64,000 bases of DNA from Podospora comata (GCA_017354895.1 CP071493.1:7502001-7566000); one strand, 5' to 3'; numbered from the stretch's first letter, positions 43,894-56,491 are shown. Notes: a model not told the origin generated them from the letters alone. Program-made: numbers and translations.

Positions 43894-45255
43894 TTATTGC
43901 GGAGTGATCGCCAGACGTAAACTCAGCTCGATTCTCAGCCGTAGCTCTGGTTTGATCATGGTGCCTTGACCCCTAACGGGGGTGGCTGCGTCAAGCCCGG
44001 GCTTGTCTTCGTGGCCACCTGTCTTTGAGTCTCCTGGTTGGTTTTCTGCATTTGCTGGACTTTCGCTCGCGGTCGCGTCGGCCGATACTTGGTCTTGGAT
44101 TTGCCGAAGCCTTTTGCGCTTTTTGGTGTATATCCAGAAACCCGCACCGACTGCTAGGATACCTGGCACTCTAACAACGATCCCCACTACTCCTCCCACT
44201 GGAAGCGTTGCCTGTTTCGTAATGTAATGAGACGAAAACGTTGATTGATTTAGGAAAGAAATCAACTACGGAGCAGAACTGCGGAAGAAGCTAAACCAGC
44301 CCAGGTTGGCCCGAGCTCCCTGACGGAGCGACCTGGTGGTGACGCACACAACATAATGCCATCTATATCTTCAGGGCGCCAAACAAACTGAATGACAGGC
44401 GCAGCTGTAATTATACTGTACGTCGGCGCATCTTTTCGCCCCGCTGGCCCTCCTGGAGGTAACTCGAATCTTCGATGGGCAACCATAAACAACACGGATT
44501 CGATGGTAGTTATTGGAGGAGCTTGTATCACTGTTAAGATATCGGACTCCATATTCGTGCCACAACTTATAAAGCTTTGAGGTCCCGGCGAGGCGCTAGA
44601 GGAGCAGTGTAGAAAGTTATGAATTTGTGTAGAAATGTTTAAGGGGCTGCTGACGGTAACGGAGATAAAGCTGTACGGTCTGAGTTGAGGAGAAGGATAA
44701 AGTATGTAAGTAGTTAGGTAGGTATTGTGCCCATGAATGGAGTTATTGAATCCGACCTTATAACAAACATGGAAAAATAAAAATGTGATGACTCACGATG
44801 GACAGCATATTGCAGTGCTTTCATTCAGTGAAATGTGGCTCGACACGTCGGCTGCGACGGCTGCTGTATACCAACCCACTGGGCAGTAGATTCCCGGACA
44901 ATATACCGCCCACTTCTACACAACTCCACCAGGAAGACATGACGAGTGTTAGCCTATACAGTCCGACGAGTAGATGACCGGGTTGTAACTGGAAGTGCCA
45001 AAGCCTCAAGGCAGAAAAGCCTCGTTGCAGTGAGATGGGGGCGTGAAGACGATGGTAAGGGGCCCAACCGTCTCATAGCTGTAGGGATCTGAGCTTGCAC
45101 TGTCTACCGGCCAAGTAATTGTCGGTGTTGTCATAGAGGCCTGGTCTTCGAGGAGTTGACTGTCGAATTATCAGCGATAAATCGGTAACAAGCAGACACC
45201 ACATCTCGTATAGATTACCACAGAGAGGGACAAAAGCACATCGTGGATCACTCAT
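43894..45255 (-). pseudogene. Decayed single-pass membrane glycoprotein gene
   Basis: Pieces of one protein occur in order on the minus strand. First, near 45090-44760, comes a Cys-rich ectodomain (PYSYETVGPLTIVFTPPSHC, PGIYCPVGWYTAA, STAICCPS) broken by TGA, TAA and TAG codons. Next is a frame at 44552-44262 (IMLCASPPG, WRPEDIDG). Then a transmembrane helix (LPVGGVVGIVVRVPGILAVG) and a basic cytosolic start (IYTKKRKRLRQI) at about 44205-44090. This order fits a family of fungal cell-surface glycoproteins with a GxxAGxxxG-type helix. Several mutations destroy it. The stop types suit RIP or neutral decay. Confidence 0.6.
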
Positions 45256-46289
45256 ACGATCTTATCTCGGTATACAACGATGACCAACATGTACCCCCCC
45301 ACTTGCCCTACCATTGATATTCGATCACTGATTACGGAGGTCAAAGGAGTCATGTTATTTCTTTAATAACGGATTATATTAAATTGCTGCCTCTTGTTTC
45401 CTTCATTTCGTTCCGACCCTCGATCATGGTGAAGGGCTGAACAATCTCGGGTTGTGCGGTCGGCTGTGTCTTGTTTGTGAATTACATGGCACTTGCTGTC
45501 ATATTGCACAGGGAAGGCTAGCATTTCAAAGGTAAACTTGTATCAAACTTGGTATCATTTACTCCCTGCTATGCCTTCGCTTTCAGTAAATACGAAGATT
45601 CCAAATCCATCATGAACTTCCACAATCTCCACAGTGACCGGACTGTCCTGTCCTGTTCTCACCATCGCCTACTTCATCTTGTAGGTAATTCTACCATAGT
45701 CTCTTTCGCGTTTCAAATCAACGACAGAAAAATACATAGACATCCTGGTTGTCAATAGGCACCTAGGTACTCTCGAAAGGTGATGCTGGGAACCTCCCAT
45801 ACAGTAATAGGTAGAAGTAGATGAGAAACGCCTACCTTTTCACACGTTGACATCTCCTCGGAAGTACCCTTGCAGCTTCAGAATTTTGGGGCGGTGAACT
45901 TGAATGCAATTTTATTTCGGTATCAAAGTCACCATCGAATTGTAAACCTGGGGCTTTTGAGCAGCATCCCAAAGACCAAAGACAGAAATACGTCGGAGAG
46001 ATGTAGAAGATGACGCGGCAGATTGGGGCTAGGTAGATTTCTAACTTTGGAACCAGGTAGGTAGGTTAGATGCGCCTGCATCCGGCCATTGCACATTCAG
46101 GGCTGGGATGAAGTTGCTCCCATTGACAGCATAGAAGGTGATTAGTGCCTAGGTTTTCAGCCGGGATGGGGACTTCAGATCACTCAATGCTGCAACACGT
46201 CAATCAACAATATACCTCATGCAAGATCACCGAGTAGAAGAAATCCCGTCCAGCACCCCGAAACTGCTCCTTCTCAGCTCGACTTGCTA
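45256..46289. other. 1-kb stretch without a supported gene
   Basis: Frames are short and lack motifs. Part should be the 3' flank of the gene ending at 46290. Confidence 0.4.
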
Positions 46290-47130
46290 CTACCCCTCCA
46301 CTCCCAAACCCCAGCCCTTCATATCCTCCACTCCCCAATCCACCGTCCCCAACTGACCAATCTGAGCGTTCGACACCGAGTCCGGCGCCCGCTCGGCACA
46401 CTGGGCGAGATACACGTCAACGCTGTCAATGATCGCCGGTGGGATCAGGGCCTGCCGCTTTTCCTCATGCCCAAGCACCACCGAGAAGAGCACCGTATTC
46501 TCGGGTGTTGAGGTGGGATCAAGATACTTGAGGAAGCGCTTGCGGTTTGCAACTAAGATGGCGGGCGTTAGTATGCGTTGGCTCATCTTGGATTGAGATG
46601 AGCAGAGAGAATGGGCGAGGAGTGATGGAATATGGGGAGAGATGGTTGGCAGCACGCACCCCATCGCGGTGTCCACAGTGCCAGTGGCTTGCACTTATCC
46701 GGGTTCTTCTCCTTGTCCTCAGGGAACTCAAACATCTTGGGGATCCAGGCCTTCCTGAGGCCTGCCCACGCGGTGGCGTCAACAGTCACGGCGCAGTCCC
46801 AGGGATAGCCTTTGGATGGGTCGTAGTCAGGGAAGTCGTGGAAAGCGGGCGAGATATAGGTCCCTGTCCCAAGCTGACGGCCCATGGTGCCGCGAGATTG
46901 CACGGCTTTGCCACCATTTGCGTTGATGGCGTCGGCTTCTTCCTGGGCGGGCGGGGGCCGTGTTAGTTGGTTGGGTTGGTATGTGTGGGTTAGTGTGTAG
47001 ACAGACGGACCTTTGAGACGATGCGATATCCGATGTGAATTCTCCCACCGGCGCGTTTGTGTATCGTACCGCCCTCGAAGGGGATGGCGGCAACGGAGGC
47101 GGCAAGCGCCACGAGGGCCCAGAACTTCAT
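46290..47130 (-). CDS. Small secreted protein, possible ADP-ribosyltransferase-like fold
   Basis: Three exons: 47130-47011, 46942-46660 and 46552-46290 (221 aa). Introns have donors GTCCGT and GTGCGT; the second has a CTAAC branch point. A signal peptide (MKFWALVALAASVAAIP) is followed by a Lys-Arg site (IHKR) suited to Kex2 processing. The start of the mature protein, GYRIVSKEEADAINANGG, then GRQLGTGTYISP, recalls secreted fungal proteins with an N-terminal Tyr-Arg motif and a LGxGxY segment. In ADP-ribosyltransferase folds such an Arg helps bind NAD and a downstream segment forms the active face. Here no clear catalytic Glu can be assigned, so activity is uncertain. A late segment, EKRQALIPPAII, is also typical. 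It may be a secreted effector or antagonism protein. Confidence 0.72.
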
Positions 47131-48567
47131 TGTCTGGTTCGCGTTCGGGGCGCAATGAACGACTGTGGGTGAGATAGGAAGGGTTAAAGTGGTGACTACC
47201 ACCACGGCGGAGAAGGGTTGAAGTGGGAGAGAGGCGGAGGGAGGGGAAGGTAGAAGAACATTGGAGATACCTATTTGATGAGCGGCCAAGTAATAAGGGA
47301 ATTGGCGAGAACAAGGGAGGCGGATTCGAAGGAGCGTGGTAGCCGAGACGGGGATTACTTACAGTGCCAAGTCCTAAGACTAAATTACATCCCACATACA
47401 TTAGTGCTGCCGGATTACGTATATCACGAACCGCTGAATCAAGGGCCCTAATCGCATACTCCCAGATGAATACCTACCTACTGGGGTCTTAAACACCGCT
47501 TCAGAAGAATGGTTCGGTACAGCAAAAAGGCACGCAGCAATGATTGCCACTATGTATCATGAACACCACCTCGTGAGCTTACCTTCTGACATCCTTTGCT
47601 ATATAACCAGTCGGGATCCTTCTTGTATGTGCCATGAAGAGAAACACCATGACCCCCCTGGATCAAAACTCCAAAGAATCGGTTTTCCGAACTCCGATCT
47701 AATTTCCTTTCTGTTTTCTTGGTTCTTCTTCATAATTTTCAAATTCTGCAAAGCCCCAACCCCAACAAAATGAAGGGGTCAGCACTAATAACGGGCCAGC
47801 GGGTAGGTGGACTCCTTGTCATCACATTATATTGTCACTGGTGTGACAATTGAGTGGAGACACCAACCTGGTGTTTCCACCAACAGAGATATCACCGCGA
47901 AGCTCATGGTAAGGCAGTTTACCAGTTCTCCTAGTGTCACTAATATTGCAAATAAGTATCGTATGGTACGCCGCACCATAAAATATATCAATCACATGCA
48001 TTATTGATGTCATGCCACGTGCTCATCCGTGGAAATTGCAACTGCGGAAAACCTCGACGGCCAAGACTGACTACGCTCAAAGGGTTGAGAACTTCGAATG
48101 TCCGAGCCTCCGACCACATCGCCGGACTCTATCATCCTCAGTTTTCCTCATTGTCGCTCACTCTGCTTCTCTGCTATGTGTTTGAGCAAAGAGCAGATTG
48201 AAGCACCGTGGGCAGGCAAGTCATTACCATCACCTGCAAAGACCTTTTTGGCCCTGTTTTGATTGCATGGGAATCCAATTAGCCGTCCATCAACCGCCCA
48301 CCCAGAAATGTGTCGTTCTAATAAGGGCTGGCTTGGTGATTGCCATACCTTCCCAGGTACCTAGGTACCCTATTGGTTGCGGGGTCACTAACTGCAGGAC
48401 GTCCCTGGCCACGAAAAGTGGATTGTCTGCCACCTGAAGCCCATAACTATTCTCTCTACCCTCTTCAATTTCTCCCTCTTTTGATCTTACAGCTTCTTTA
48501 TCCTCACATTCCCTTGCTGCTTGTGTCAAATTATTGTTCCCACGTTCCTTACCTGTGGCTGACGACG
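47131..48567. other. Divergent promoter region and possible transposase scrap
   Basis: This lies between the secreted-protein gene and the chitinase start. A short plus-strand frame at 47807-48007 contains SPSVTNIANKYRMVRRTIKY, which faintly resembles a Tc1-like helix-turn-helix; this is weak. No other feature is seen. Confidence 0.35.
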
Positions 48568-51500
48568 ATGTGGTTCTCACCGTCACCAGTCTCGGCCGGA
48601 GCGTTGGCCTTCCTCCTGCTGTCTCAGGCAACGGCGTTACAAGTAAACGGCGGCTCTGACAGGTTGAACTCATACCTGGCGGCACACCCAGTCGCAACAA
48701 AGCCTGCCGCCGCTGCCGCCCCGGCATCCGCCAACCCCAACACACTTGCTCCAGAGCTGGTGAACTTGGCGCTCAGTCACTGCCCAGCAGGATGCGATGA
48801 GTCCGGCTTGCGTCCGGGAAACTGGACCCTGTACCCCCGACTGGGTCGGTTGTTGATGTGCAACCAGACGATGCTGCTCGACTTCTCCCTATTCACGTCT
48901 CTGCGCAAGGATGAGACTATTCGAGCTTGCACTGCCAGTTCTGCAATCACGTTGGACGCAAGCAACATCGGAAACACCACTCATGAGGCATCTTGCCTGC
49001 CCGGCGGCAGCTTGACCCAGGTCCAAGAGTCACTGCAATTGGCTTTCAACGAGACCGACACCCCAGCCACGCTAGAGGACTTCGACGCCGCCGCACAACA
49101 ACTCATCGCCATGCTGTCCCAACGAGAAGACTCGAACTGCAACGACACAATCTCCTTCGCCTATTCCAACTCCGTGGCTGTCGGTCTTTTCGCCGGATCA
49201 GGAGTCCGTGGCATCCCGGCAACTGTGCTCCAGCAGCTCACCTCGAAGATAAAGACCACCGGTTTCTCGGGAAGCTTTGTTGTGCAGCTGTGTTCCAAGG
49301 GCGGCCGGAGCTCGAAATACAGCTTCGGCATTGTCGCGAGCGGAGATCGCGATGTAAGCCTTGTCCAAGATGCTGTCGCCACATGGGCGTCGGGCAAATG
49401 CATCACTTCCTTTGACGACGCAGAAGATTGGCTTGACATCACACTGTCCGTACCGAGTCTTGTCAGCAGCAGTACCGCTGGACTCGGAAACAGCACTGCC
49501 GGCTTCGGAAACAGCACTGCCCGTGCCACCCGGTCAAGAGATGGCAGTTCGGCTATGTTGAATCGACGAGCTGAGTGTTCGACGATCCAGGTTTCCTCTG
49601 GTGATACTTGTGAGTACTCCCGATAACAAAATCCTCCGATGGACAGTCGGGCGACAGTGAACGGGAAGAGACTCAACCTCCGTTTAGGCGAATCTTTGGC
49701 AGCCGAGTGCGGCATCTCCCCTTACGACTTCACCGTCTATAACCCCAGTAGCACACTCTGCTCGACTCTGGTAGCAGGCCAGCACGTCTGCTGCTCCGCC
49801 GGCACGATGCCCGATTTCCGCCCGCAGCCGAACCCTGACGGAACCTGCGCCGCGCACTACGTCGTGCCAGGCGAGAGCTGCTCGGTTCTTGGCGCAGCGA
49901 ACAGCCTCACGAATGCTGAGATCGAGAGCTTCAACACTAATACTTGGGGCTGGCAGGGCTGCGGAAATGTACAGGCGTACCAGTTCATCTGCCTGAGCAC
50001 GGGCGCGCCGCCCATGCCCGCGCCGATTGCGAATGCTGTCTGCGGACCACAAAAGCCGGGAACGGTACAGCCAGGGCCGGGTACCAGTCTTGCGAGCTTG
50101 AATCCTTGTCCGCTTAACGCGTGCTGTGTATGTCCCTTTGCCCGCATCCTCGAAGTGCCCCTGTTGGTGTTCTGCCACAGTTAACCCATGTCTAGAACAA
50201 ACACGGCCAATGCGGCATCAACAATGACTTTTGCACCGAATCCGAGTCGGAAACAGGCGCACCCGGAACTTCAGCTCCGGGCGAGAATGGCTGCATTTCG
50301 AACTGTGGAACTGACATCGTCATCGGTTCTGCCCCAGCCCAGTACATGAACATTGGCTACTTTGAAGGCTACAACCTAAACCGTCCCTGCCTAAACATGA
50401 AGATCACTGCCATGGACTTGACGCCCTACACGCACATCCATCTAGCATTTGGCCACGTCTCCTCGACCTACGCCGTCGATGTTAGCCCAATCCAAGAGCA
50501 GTGGGAGCTGTTCACGCAGTTGTCTGGCTTCAAAAAGATCCTGTCTCTCGGCGGTTGGAGCTTCTCCGCCGAACCGCCCACGTATCACATTTTCCGCGAC
50601 GCGGTCAAGCCGGCCAATCAGGACACGTTTGTCGCAAACATCGTCTCGTTTGTGACAGAGCATGAGCTGGATGGCATTGATATTGACTGGGAATGTAAGT
50701 TGGCTAGGGGTCTCTTTAACCAGCAAAGGAATAGTGCTAACCTGAGACGTAGACCCTGCTGCACCAGACATACCTGGCATTCCACCAGGTGCGTGATGTG
50801 CCTCTTCAGAAGTTCTTGGATCAAACTGACTTGAAAATAGGAACCGCCGAGGATGCGGACAATTACCTCACTTTCTTCACAAAGCTGAGGGCAGCCATGC
50901 CTTCTAGCAAGTCGGTCTCTTTCTGTGCGCCCGCTTCATTCTGGTACCTGAAAGGGTACCACATCGACGAGATGGCAGCCCTGGCTGATTACATCGTCTA
51001 CATGACTTATGATCTCCATGGCCAGTGGGACTACGCGAACCAGCACGCAATCGACGGCTGCCCAGCCGGCAACTGTCTGCGTTCGCAGACCAACATCACC
51101 GAGACCCTTCTCGCCCTGGCTATGATCACCAAAGCCGGCGTACCATCAAGCAAGCTTGCTGTTGGTGTCACGAGCTACGGCCGCTCGTTCCAGATGACAA
51201 CCCCCGGGTGTACCGGGCCCATGTGCACCTACACTGGCGGAGAGTCCGGAGCCTATCCGGGGCCGTGCACAGGAACCGCAGGTTATATCGCGAATGCAGA
51301 GATCAACGCCATCCTGGATGGGACCGGATTTTGGAAAACACCATCCGGAGCATTGCAGCCGATTACATCCTACTCGTCTTATTTCGACACCGACAGCCAC
51401 TCCAATGTCGCCGTATATGAGTCGACACAGTGGGTTGGCTACATGGACAACACTGTGAAGGCAGATCGGACAGCCCTCTACAAATTCCTCAACATGGGTG

Positions 51501-54015
51501 GAGTTGTTGACTGGGCGATTGATCTGGATGGCTTCGGTGGCGATTCCATTGGTGACTCTGACGCCTCTGCCGATATCGTGTATCCCCCCCCGAGCATCTG
51601 GGACTCCAGCGATCGGTGGACGGGCTGTAGTCCTCCCTGCGTAATTGTCTTCCCGCCATATCCACTGAGTGCTCCTCACACTGTGACCAGCTGGCCGGCT
51701 TTGACAACAACGCTCCTGTCGTCGGCAGAAGGCGGCGGTGGCGTCTTCATCAAGACGACGACAATCCCCGTTCCGAGCTTTATCATCTCAGACGTCAGTC
51801 TTCACCCCGTGACACTGCAGTCTACCGACACGGCAACCTACAAAATCAACCCTGTCCAAAGCATCACCCCGACAGCTTTTGTATGGACTCTTCCTCCGAA
51901 CCACGCGACTTTCCCCGTAGCTTCTCCAACACCAACGACGTCCACAGACACCGATATACCACTAGTCATCATCCCCCCCGTCACCTTCCACCCGACTCCT
52001 GTCCCCGTCACCATCCAACCCCAGCCAACATATTCGATCGACTACCCTGATCCCCCAATCCCAGTGAGACCTGTCACGATCAAGCCCAATCCCACCCCTA
52101 CTCCTCCCGGCTGCACTTCCGGCTGCGGAAAGCGAGACTGTGGCATATTTGGTTGCGGCAACGACGGTTGCGGCCTGTTCGGTTGTGGCGGTGGGTGCGG
52201 CATCTTCGGCTGCGGTGGTGGTTGTGGCCCCTTCGGCTGCGGTGGCGGATGTAGCCCCCTCGGATGCACACCCAGCTGCCCCCTTGGACTATGCGGTGGC
52301 CCTGGGTGCCTCATTCCAGGTGGCTGCGGAAATACACAAGGTACCAATGGCGGCGACAGCAGCAATGACTGTGAAGCCACCGTCACTGCTTCGGCGTGTA
52401 CGCATCTGGTGACGAGCTACAGCGCTTGGTACATGGCTTCGTCCACGACGACGACCGAGGTAAGTCAATGAAACGCTGAATCCAGGTTACAGGGGGCAGA
52501 CAGCTAACTTGAGGCAGACCACATGCGTGACGAGCACAGGTTGCAACGGACAGGATACTGTGGTTAAAACGACGCCTGGCAGCCCGGAGTGCTCGCTGGA
52601 TTCCGATATCGCGGCAGCCTACTCTGCTGAACGGGCAGCTGACCAGACAATTATTGGCGGGAAGCAGGTCCCGTTAGCATTCGCACCGACAAATGGGCCG
52701 GGCTACGATGGATCGACGTTTACCGCTAAGCAATTCGGTTTGACGGAGACTATCACGGTTATCAAAACATCGACTGTGACAAACACAGCGACGAAGACAA
52801 CGACGGTGGTGGTGCCGCCAACCGCAACGGCTGATTGTGGTTACTGGTAAGTCCGTAAAATCCTTTATCCCCCTAACCGCCTCCAGGCGCAAGAAGAGGG
52901 ATAGCAGACGACAAAAGCTGACAACAGCCAGGGTCTCCGATTTCTTTTACATATTCAATGTGTACAACATTGATGGCTGGAGCACAGATGGCGGCTCGAG
53001 GTTGAAATCCGAAGAAAAGGGCTGCGGCGCGCTCACGGGCTGGCAATGGCATGAGCGCACCTCTACACGGCGCGCAAGGGCCTACTTCCAGCTTCCTTTC
53101 TTTATGAAGTCTGGCTGTGTCGAGCGTGCCATCGTGTCCGCTGGCGGCCCCAAGTTGTCCTGTACCTTCGAAGGCTACGACTTCATCCTCAAGAAACGAT
53201 CCGAGGGGATGAGTAAAGCATCACTGCCGATGCGCAGACGCCAACTCATCAGCGATACGGCCAGTCTCCCGAGCCGCACGGAAATCGGCACGCGCACAGA
53301 GACCAGCACGCGCACAGAGACTGCTGGCCTATACACGCCCGAGCCGTGGGGCCCAGGCTTAACAGAGACGTTCATGACTACCATGGACGAGATCTCGAAG
53401 TCAACGTATACCACGGAGATCGTGTTGGCTTCAAATGAAGTGACGATGACGGGCACCACGTCTGGCACCGTGTCTGACACCACGACGTCAACCACCAGCT
53501 CCACCGTCCCAACTAGCACATCGAATCTCTCCACTGATGGCCTCTGTGGTGCTGCTAATGGCGGAACAATCTGCCTCGGCACGGCCTTCGGCGACTGCTG
53601 CTCCGAGTACGGATACTGTGGTGATACGAGCGGGCACTGCGGTTCGGGATGCCAAAGCGACTTCGGCATCTGTGATGCTATTACCGGCCCATCTGTATCG
53701 ACGGACGGCACGTGCAGCTCCCTCAGCACCCCCGGAGGCGCGACATGCGCTGGTTCGGCGTTCGGCGACTGCTGCTCTGCGAGCGGCTACTGCGGAGCCA
53801 CGGCTGCGTATTGCGGGACAGGGTGTCAGGCGGATTTCGGGATGTGTTCCTCGAGCGGCCCGCCAGTGTCAACGGATGGGCTCTGTGGTCAACCCAGCGG
53901 CACGACGTGCGAGGGCTCGGCATTTGGCGACTGTTGCTCTGAGTATGGGTTTTGCGGGGCCACGAATGCGTATTGTGGGACGGGATGCCAGGCAGCATTT
54001 GGGACCTGTGCCTAA
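48568..54015 (+). CDS. Large GH18 chitinase with LysM and CBM18 domains (subgroup C type)
   Basis: Seven exons: 48568-49609, 49688-50127, 50196-50694, 50753-50788, 50841-52459, 52518-52846 and 52932-54015 (1682 aa). A signal peptide (residues about 1-24, LAFLLLSQATALQ) and a unique N-terminal domain lead to two LysM domains (around SSGDTCESLAAECGIS and YVVPGESCSVLGAAN), then a hevein-type CBM18 (NACCNKHGQCGINNDFC). The GH18 catalytic motif DGIDIDWE (about 653-660) is intact, with catalytic Glu 660. A linker ends in a Cys/Gly repeat (CGIFGCGGGC type, about 1097-1150). A conserved C-terminal region (YNIDGWSTDGG, GCGALTGWQWH) precedes three further CBM18 repeats (about 1522-1682). The plan matches fungal subgroup C chitinases related to the yeast killer-toxin chitinase subunit. 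Likely roles are chitin attack on other fungi or own-wall remodelling. Exon 7 could instead start at 52887, in frame. Confidence 0.9.
52111..52275 (+). repeat. Cys/Gly tandem repeat inside the chitinase gene
   Basis: Units of about 24-27 bp encode a CGxFGCGGG motif five to six times (IFGCG, LFGCG, IFGCG, PFGCG, PLGC). It forms a Cys-dense linker after the GH18 domain and is likely prone to length change. Confidence 0.8.
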
Positions 54016-54053
54016 GAAGCGTGTGAGTCGTGCTGGTGAGATGGATTTATATG

Positions 54054-55448
54054 CTACTCCCTGGGACCCAGCTCAAAATCAAACTCCTTCAAAAGCGGCG
54101 ACACTTTCCATCTCGCAAAGAGCTGCCCATTCTCCACCAAAATCCGCCGTAGGACTTGCCCCCTTGCCTCCACACCAGGCCACACACCTTGCCATACCTT
54201 CACATACGGCTCTACGACCAGTAAAACCTCTGACAGCCATTTTCCTGCTCTATCCTCGCCAATCCTTCCCGTCTCCACCATCCTCCTTTCCATTTCCTTC
54301 AGTAAAACCTCCCTCTCCACCTCGTCCACAACCGCTGCCCGCATCACCCCCAAAACCGCATGTGACCGTGTCGCAAAATCCAACCCCTCCGCCTCCAATC
54401 CAGCCGTCTCCTCCACAGCAACAGCAGCCAAAAACTCTACCTCCTCCTCACTCCCTACTTCCCCATCCCACCCCCTCCACCACGCCTGCATCCCCACCCC
54501 TCCATCCGGCTCTCCACACCACTCCACACCGCTCTCCCATGCCCCATCCAAATCCAAATCCGGCTTTGCAACCTCCCCCAGAACTGCACTTGCCTCCCAC
54601 AGCCGCGCCGAGTACCGTGCCTCCCACGCTAAGACATCAATCCCGCCCTGTGCGATCAGCACGCCGAAATTGTTCGGCCTCCACGCCTCCTTGGCGGTGC
54701 CCGAACCAGATGATTCGGATGAACCGAGCTTCATGTGCTCGAGCCAAAAGCGCGCCTGCGTTTCCGAATAGGGCTTCACACTGGGGTGGGTCGCACGCAG
54801 GCGCGAAGTTGTTGCTTCGAGTGTGCGGAGGGCCAAGCGAGTAATCGTTTCTAGGGGGAGGGAAGGCTGTCTGCGGCTTGTACGTGTAACGTTGTGGGCC
54901 CAGCGGGGGAGTTTTGTGGCGTGTGTGCCGGCAGCGGAAGGGAGATTCTGGCGCGGTTGCGCGAGCGGTGAGGAAGAATCGGGCAGGTCTTGGAGGTTGG
55001 GCAAGCGGTAGAAGCGTGCTGTTGTAGGGTGCGTGAGGAACGCCGGGGAATAGTAGGCTCGCCATGCTTCCGGGTTCAGGAGGGCGGCGTGCGCGGCGTA
55101 GAAGCTGGGGAAGTCGGAGGGAGAAGGGAAGTCGCCAGTGAGTTGGTCAGAGGAGCGGTAAATGGCTGCGGCGAGCTGTGCAAGGTAGAACACATCCAAG
55201 GTGCTTCGTGACTTTTGTCAGTTCGGTTATTCTGCTTCTTCTTGCTTGTGAACTTACCGATTGAACCTTAACTCCCCCTTGCCAAAAGACCATCCGCGTG
55301 CGTGCAGCTTCTCCACGACATCGAACACACCATTGCCGTCCCACAGTCCCTCGTCCAAGTACATAAACGCTATTTGCAACACCTGATCGTGGCAGTCAAC
55401 AGCCACCGCGCCGCTCTCGGCGTCCGCGAGGAATTCTTCGTCGCTCAT
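54054..55448 (-). CDS. Uncharacterised protein, 446 aa
   Basis: Two exons: 55448-55258 and 55203-54054; intron GTAAGT...CTGAC...AAG. It has no signal peptide or membrane helix. It starts MSDEEFLADAESGAVAVDCH and is acidic, helical and rich in Trp in the middle (EWCGEPDGGVGMQAWWRGWD). A C-terminal helical part (KWLSEVLLVVEPYVKVWQGV) ends in KEFDFELGPRE. It probably acts in the cytosol. Its stop is only 38 bp from the chitinase stop, so the two genes converge and their 3' UTRs must overlap. The family was not recognised. Confidence 0.78.
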
Positions 55449-55734
55449 GGCTAAAACCCTAAGAACCCTTGATTACCTAAACAGTGCGGTAAGATAATCG
55501 GATATGACTTCGCGTTACTTGGGTACCGGAGAGAGAGCGCGAGCGTGTGTGGGAGTTTGCTGGTTTCTCTTTTGCATGTGGTGTCACAGTGCTGACTGGC
55601 GACTTGAGTGGTTATAGTTCTTGTTGTCATTGCGGAATTGAGCGAAGTTCCAAATGTGCTGAGTGGGATGGTCAAAGCGCTAGCGCTATGCTTATCGTAA
55701 CGGAGGCCAATGTACGATAAAGAAATAAGAGATA

Positions 55735-56292
55735 ACGTGCGTGATAAGCGAGTGACACAGATAAGCTAGTGACACACTTCCCCCCACAACACAACACCTC
55801 CACCTTCAACATCACTTTCTTCTACAACAACAAGATGACCTCACCATCAAAAGAAGGCAGGCTTATTATGGCCCTTCAAGCTCTCGACAAAGATAAAGAT
55901 CTAAGTTTACGAGCTGCAGCTAATGTCTATAATGTTGCTTTCAAAACCTTTGCGCGCCGACGCGCCGGTACACCTGCACGACGCGATATTCCAGCCAATT
56001 CGTGCAAGCTTACGGATCTACAGGAAAAAACGATTGTTCAATATATAATTGAGCTATGCACACCGCATTTCATCCCCGGCTTTCGTATGTGAAAGATATG
56101 GCCAATCGATTACTACGCTAACGTGACGCGTTTCCTGTTGGCGTACGATGGGCTCACAGTTTCGTCAAACGCCAGTCAGAACTTCGGACGTGTTTTACGC
56201 GTAAATATAACTACCAGAGGGCCAAATGCGAGGATCCAAAGGTTATTAGCGAGTGGTTTACCCTCGTACGGAACACCAAGGCTAAGTACGGT
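55735..56292 (+). mobile_element. Truncated pogo/Fot1-type transposon (copy 1)
   Basis: After a TA, the left inverted repeat starts ACGTGCGTGATAAGCGAGTG and contains two GATAAGC-type 17-bp subunits. A transposase N-terminus follows (55835-56092; SLRAAANVYNVAFKTFARRR, an HTH psq-type domain, then RRDIPANSCKLTDLQEKTIV). A frameshift and stops follow, but FVKRQSELRTCFTRKYNYQR and AKCEDPKVISEWFTLVRNT are readable to 56292, where an LTR interrupts. The DDE catalytic domain is missing. This is a dead copy disrupted by a later retroelement. Confidence 0.82.
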
Positions 56293-56491
56293 TATGATGA
56301 ACCCTTGTACAGAACCTCTGAAAGGGACACCGGTTGAAGGCAACTTCTGACAATTGGTTCGGTGCAGCTAAAGAGTGCACCACAAAATGTCTCAATGTAA
56401 TCACAAGATACCGTAAATACAACTATTGAATTGCATACTGCGGAACTATCTATCTACACCAGCCAGTTCCTCCGTATATATAGACCTAATG
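56293..56491 (+). mobile_element. L1 LTR fragment (copy 4), RIP-like start
   Basis: It starts TATGATGAACCC, a G-to-A/C-to-T altered version of TGTGACGAACCC. It runs through the TATA-like box to GACCTAATG, where the next LTR begins, and lacks the 3' half. It sits directly in the pogo coding sequence. Confidence 0.65.

Noticed and set aside
47807-48007. Possible Tc1-like helix-turn-helix fragment
   Set aside because: Only about 20 residues are suggestive and no DDE part follows; too weak to call as an element.
53537-54844. 435-codon frame across the chitinase end and the next gene
   Set aside because: It is a shadow of the CBM18 repeats and of the antisense strand of the 446-aa gene; its extreme Pro and Ala content is an artefact.
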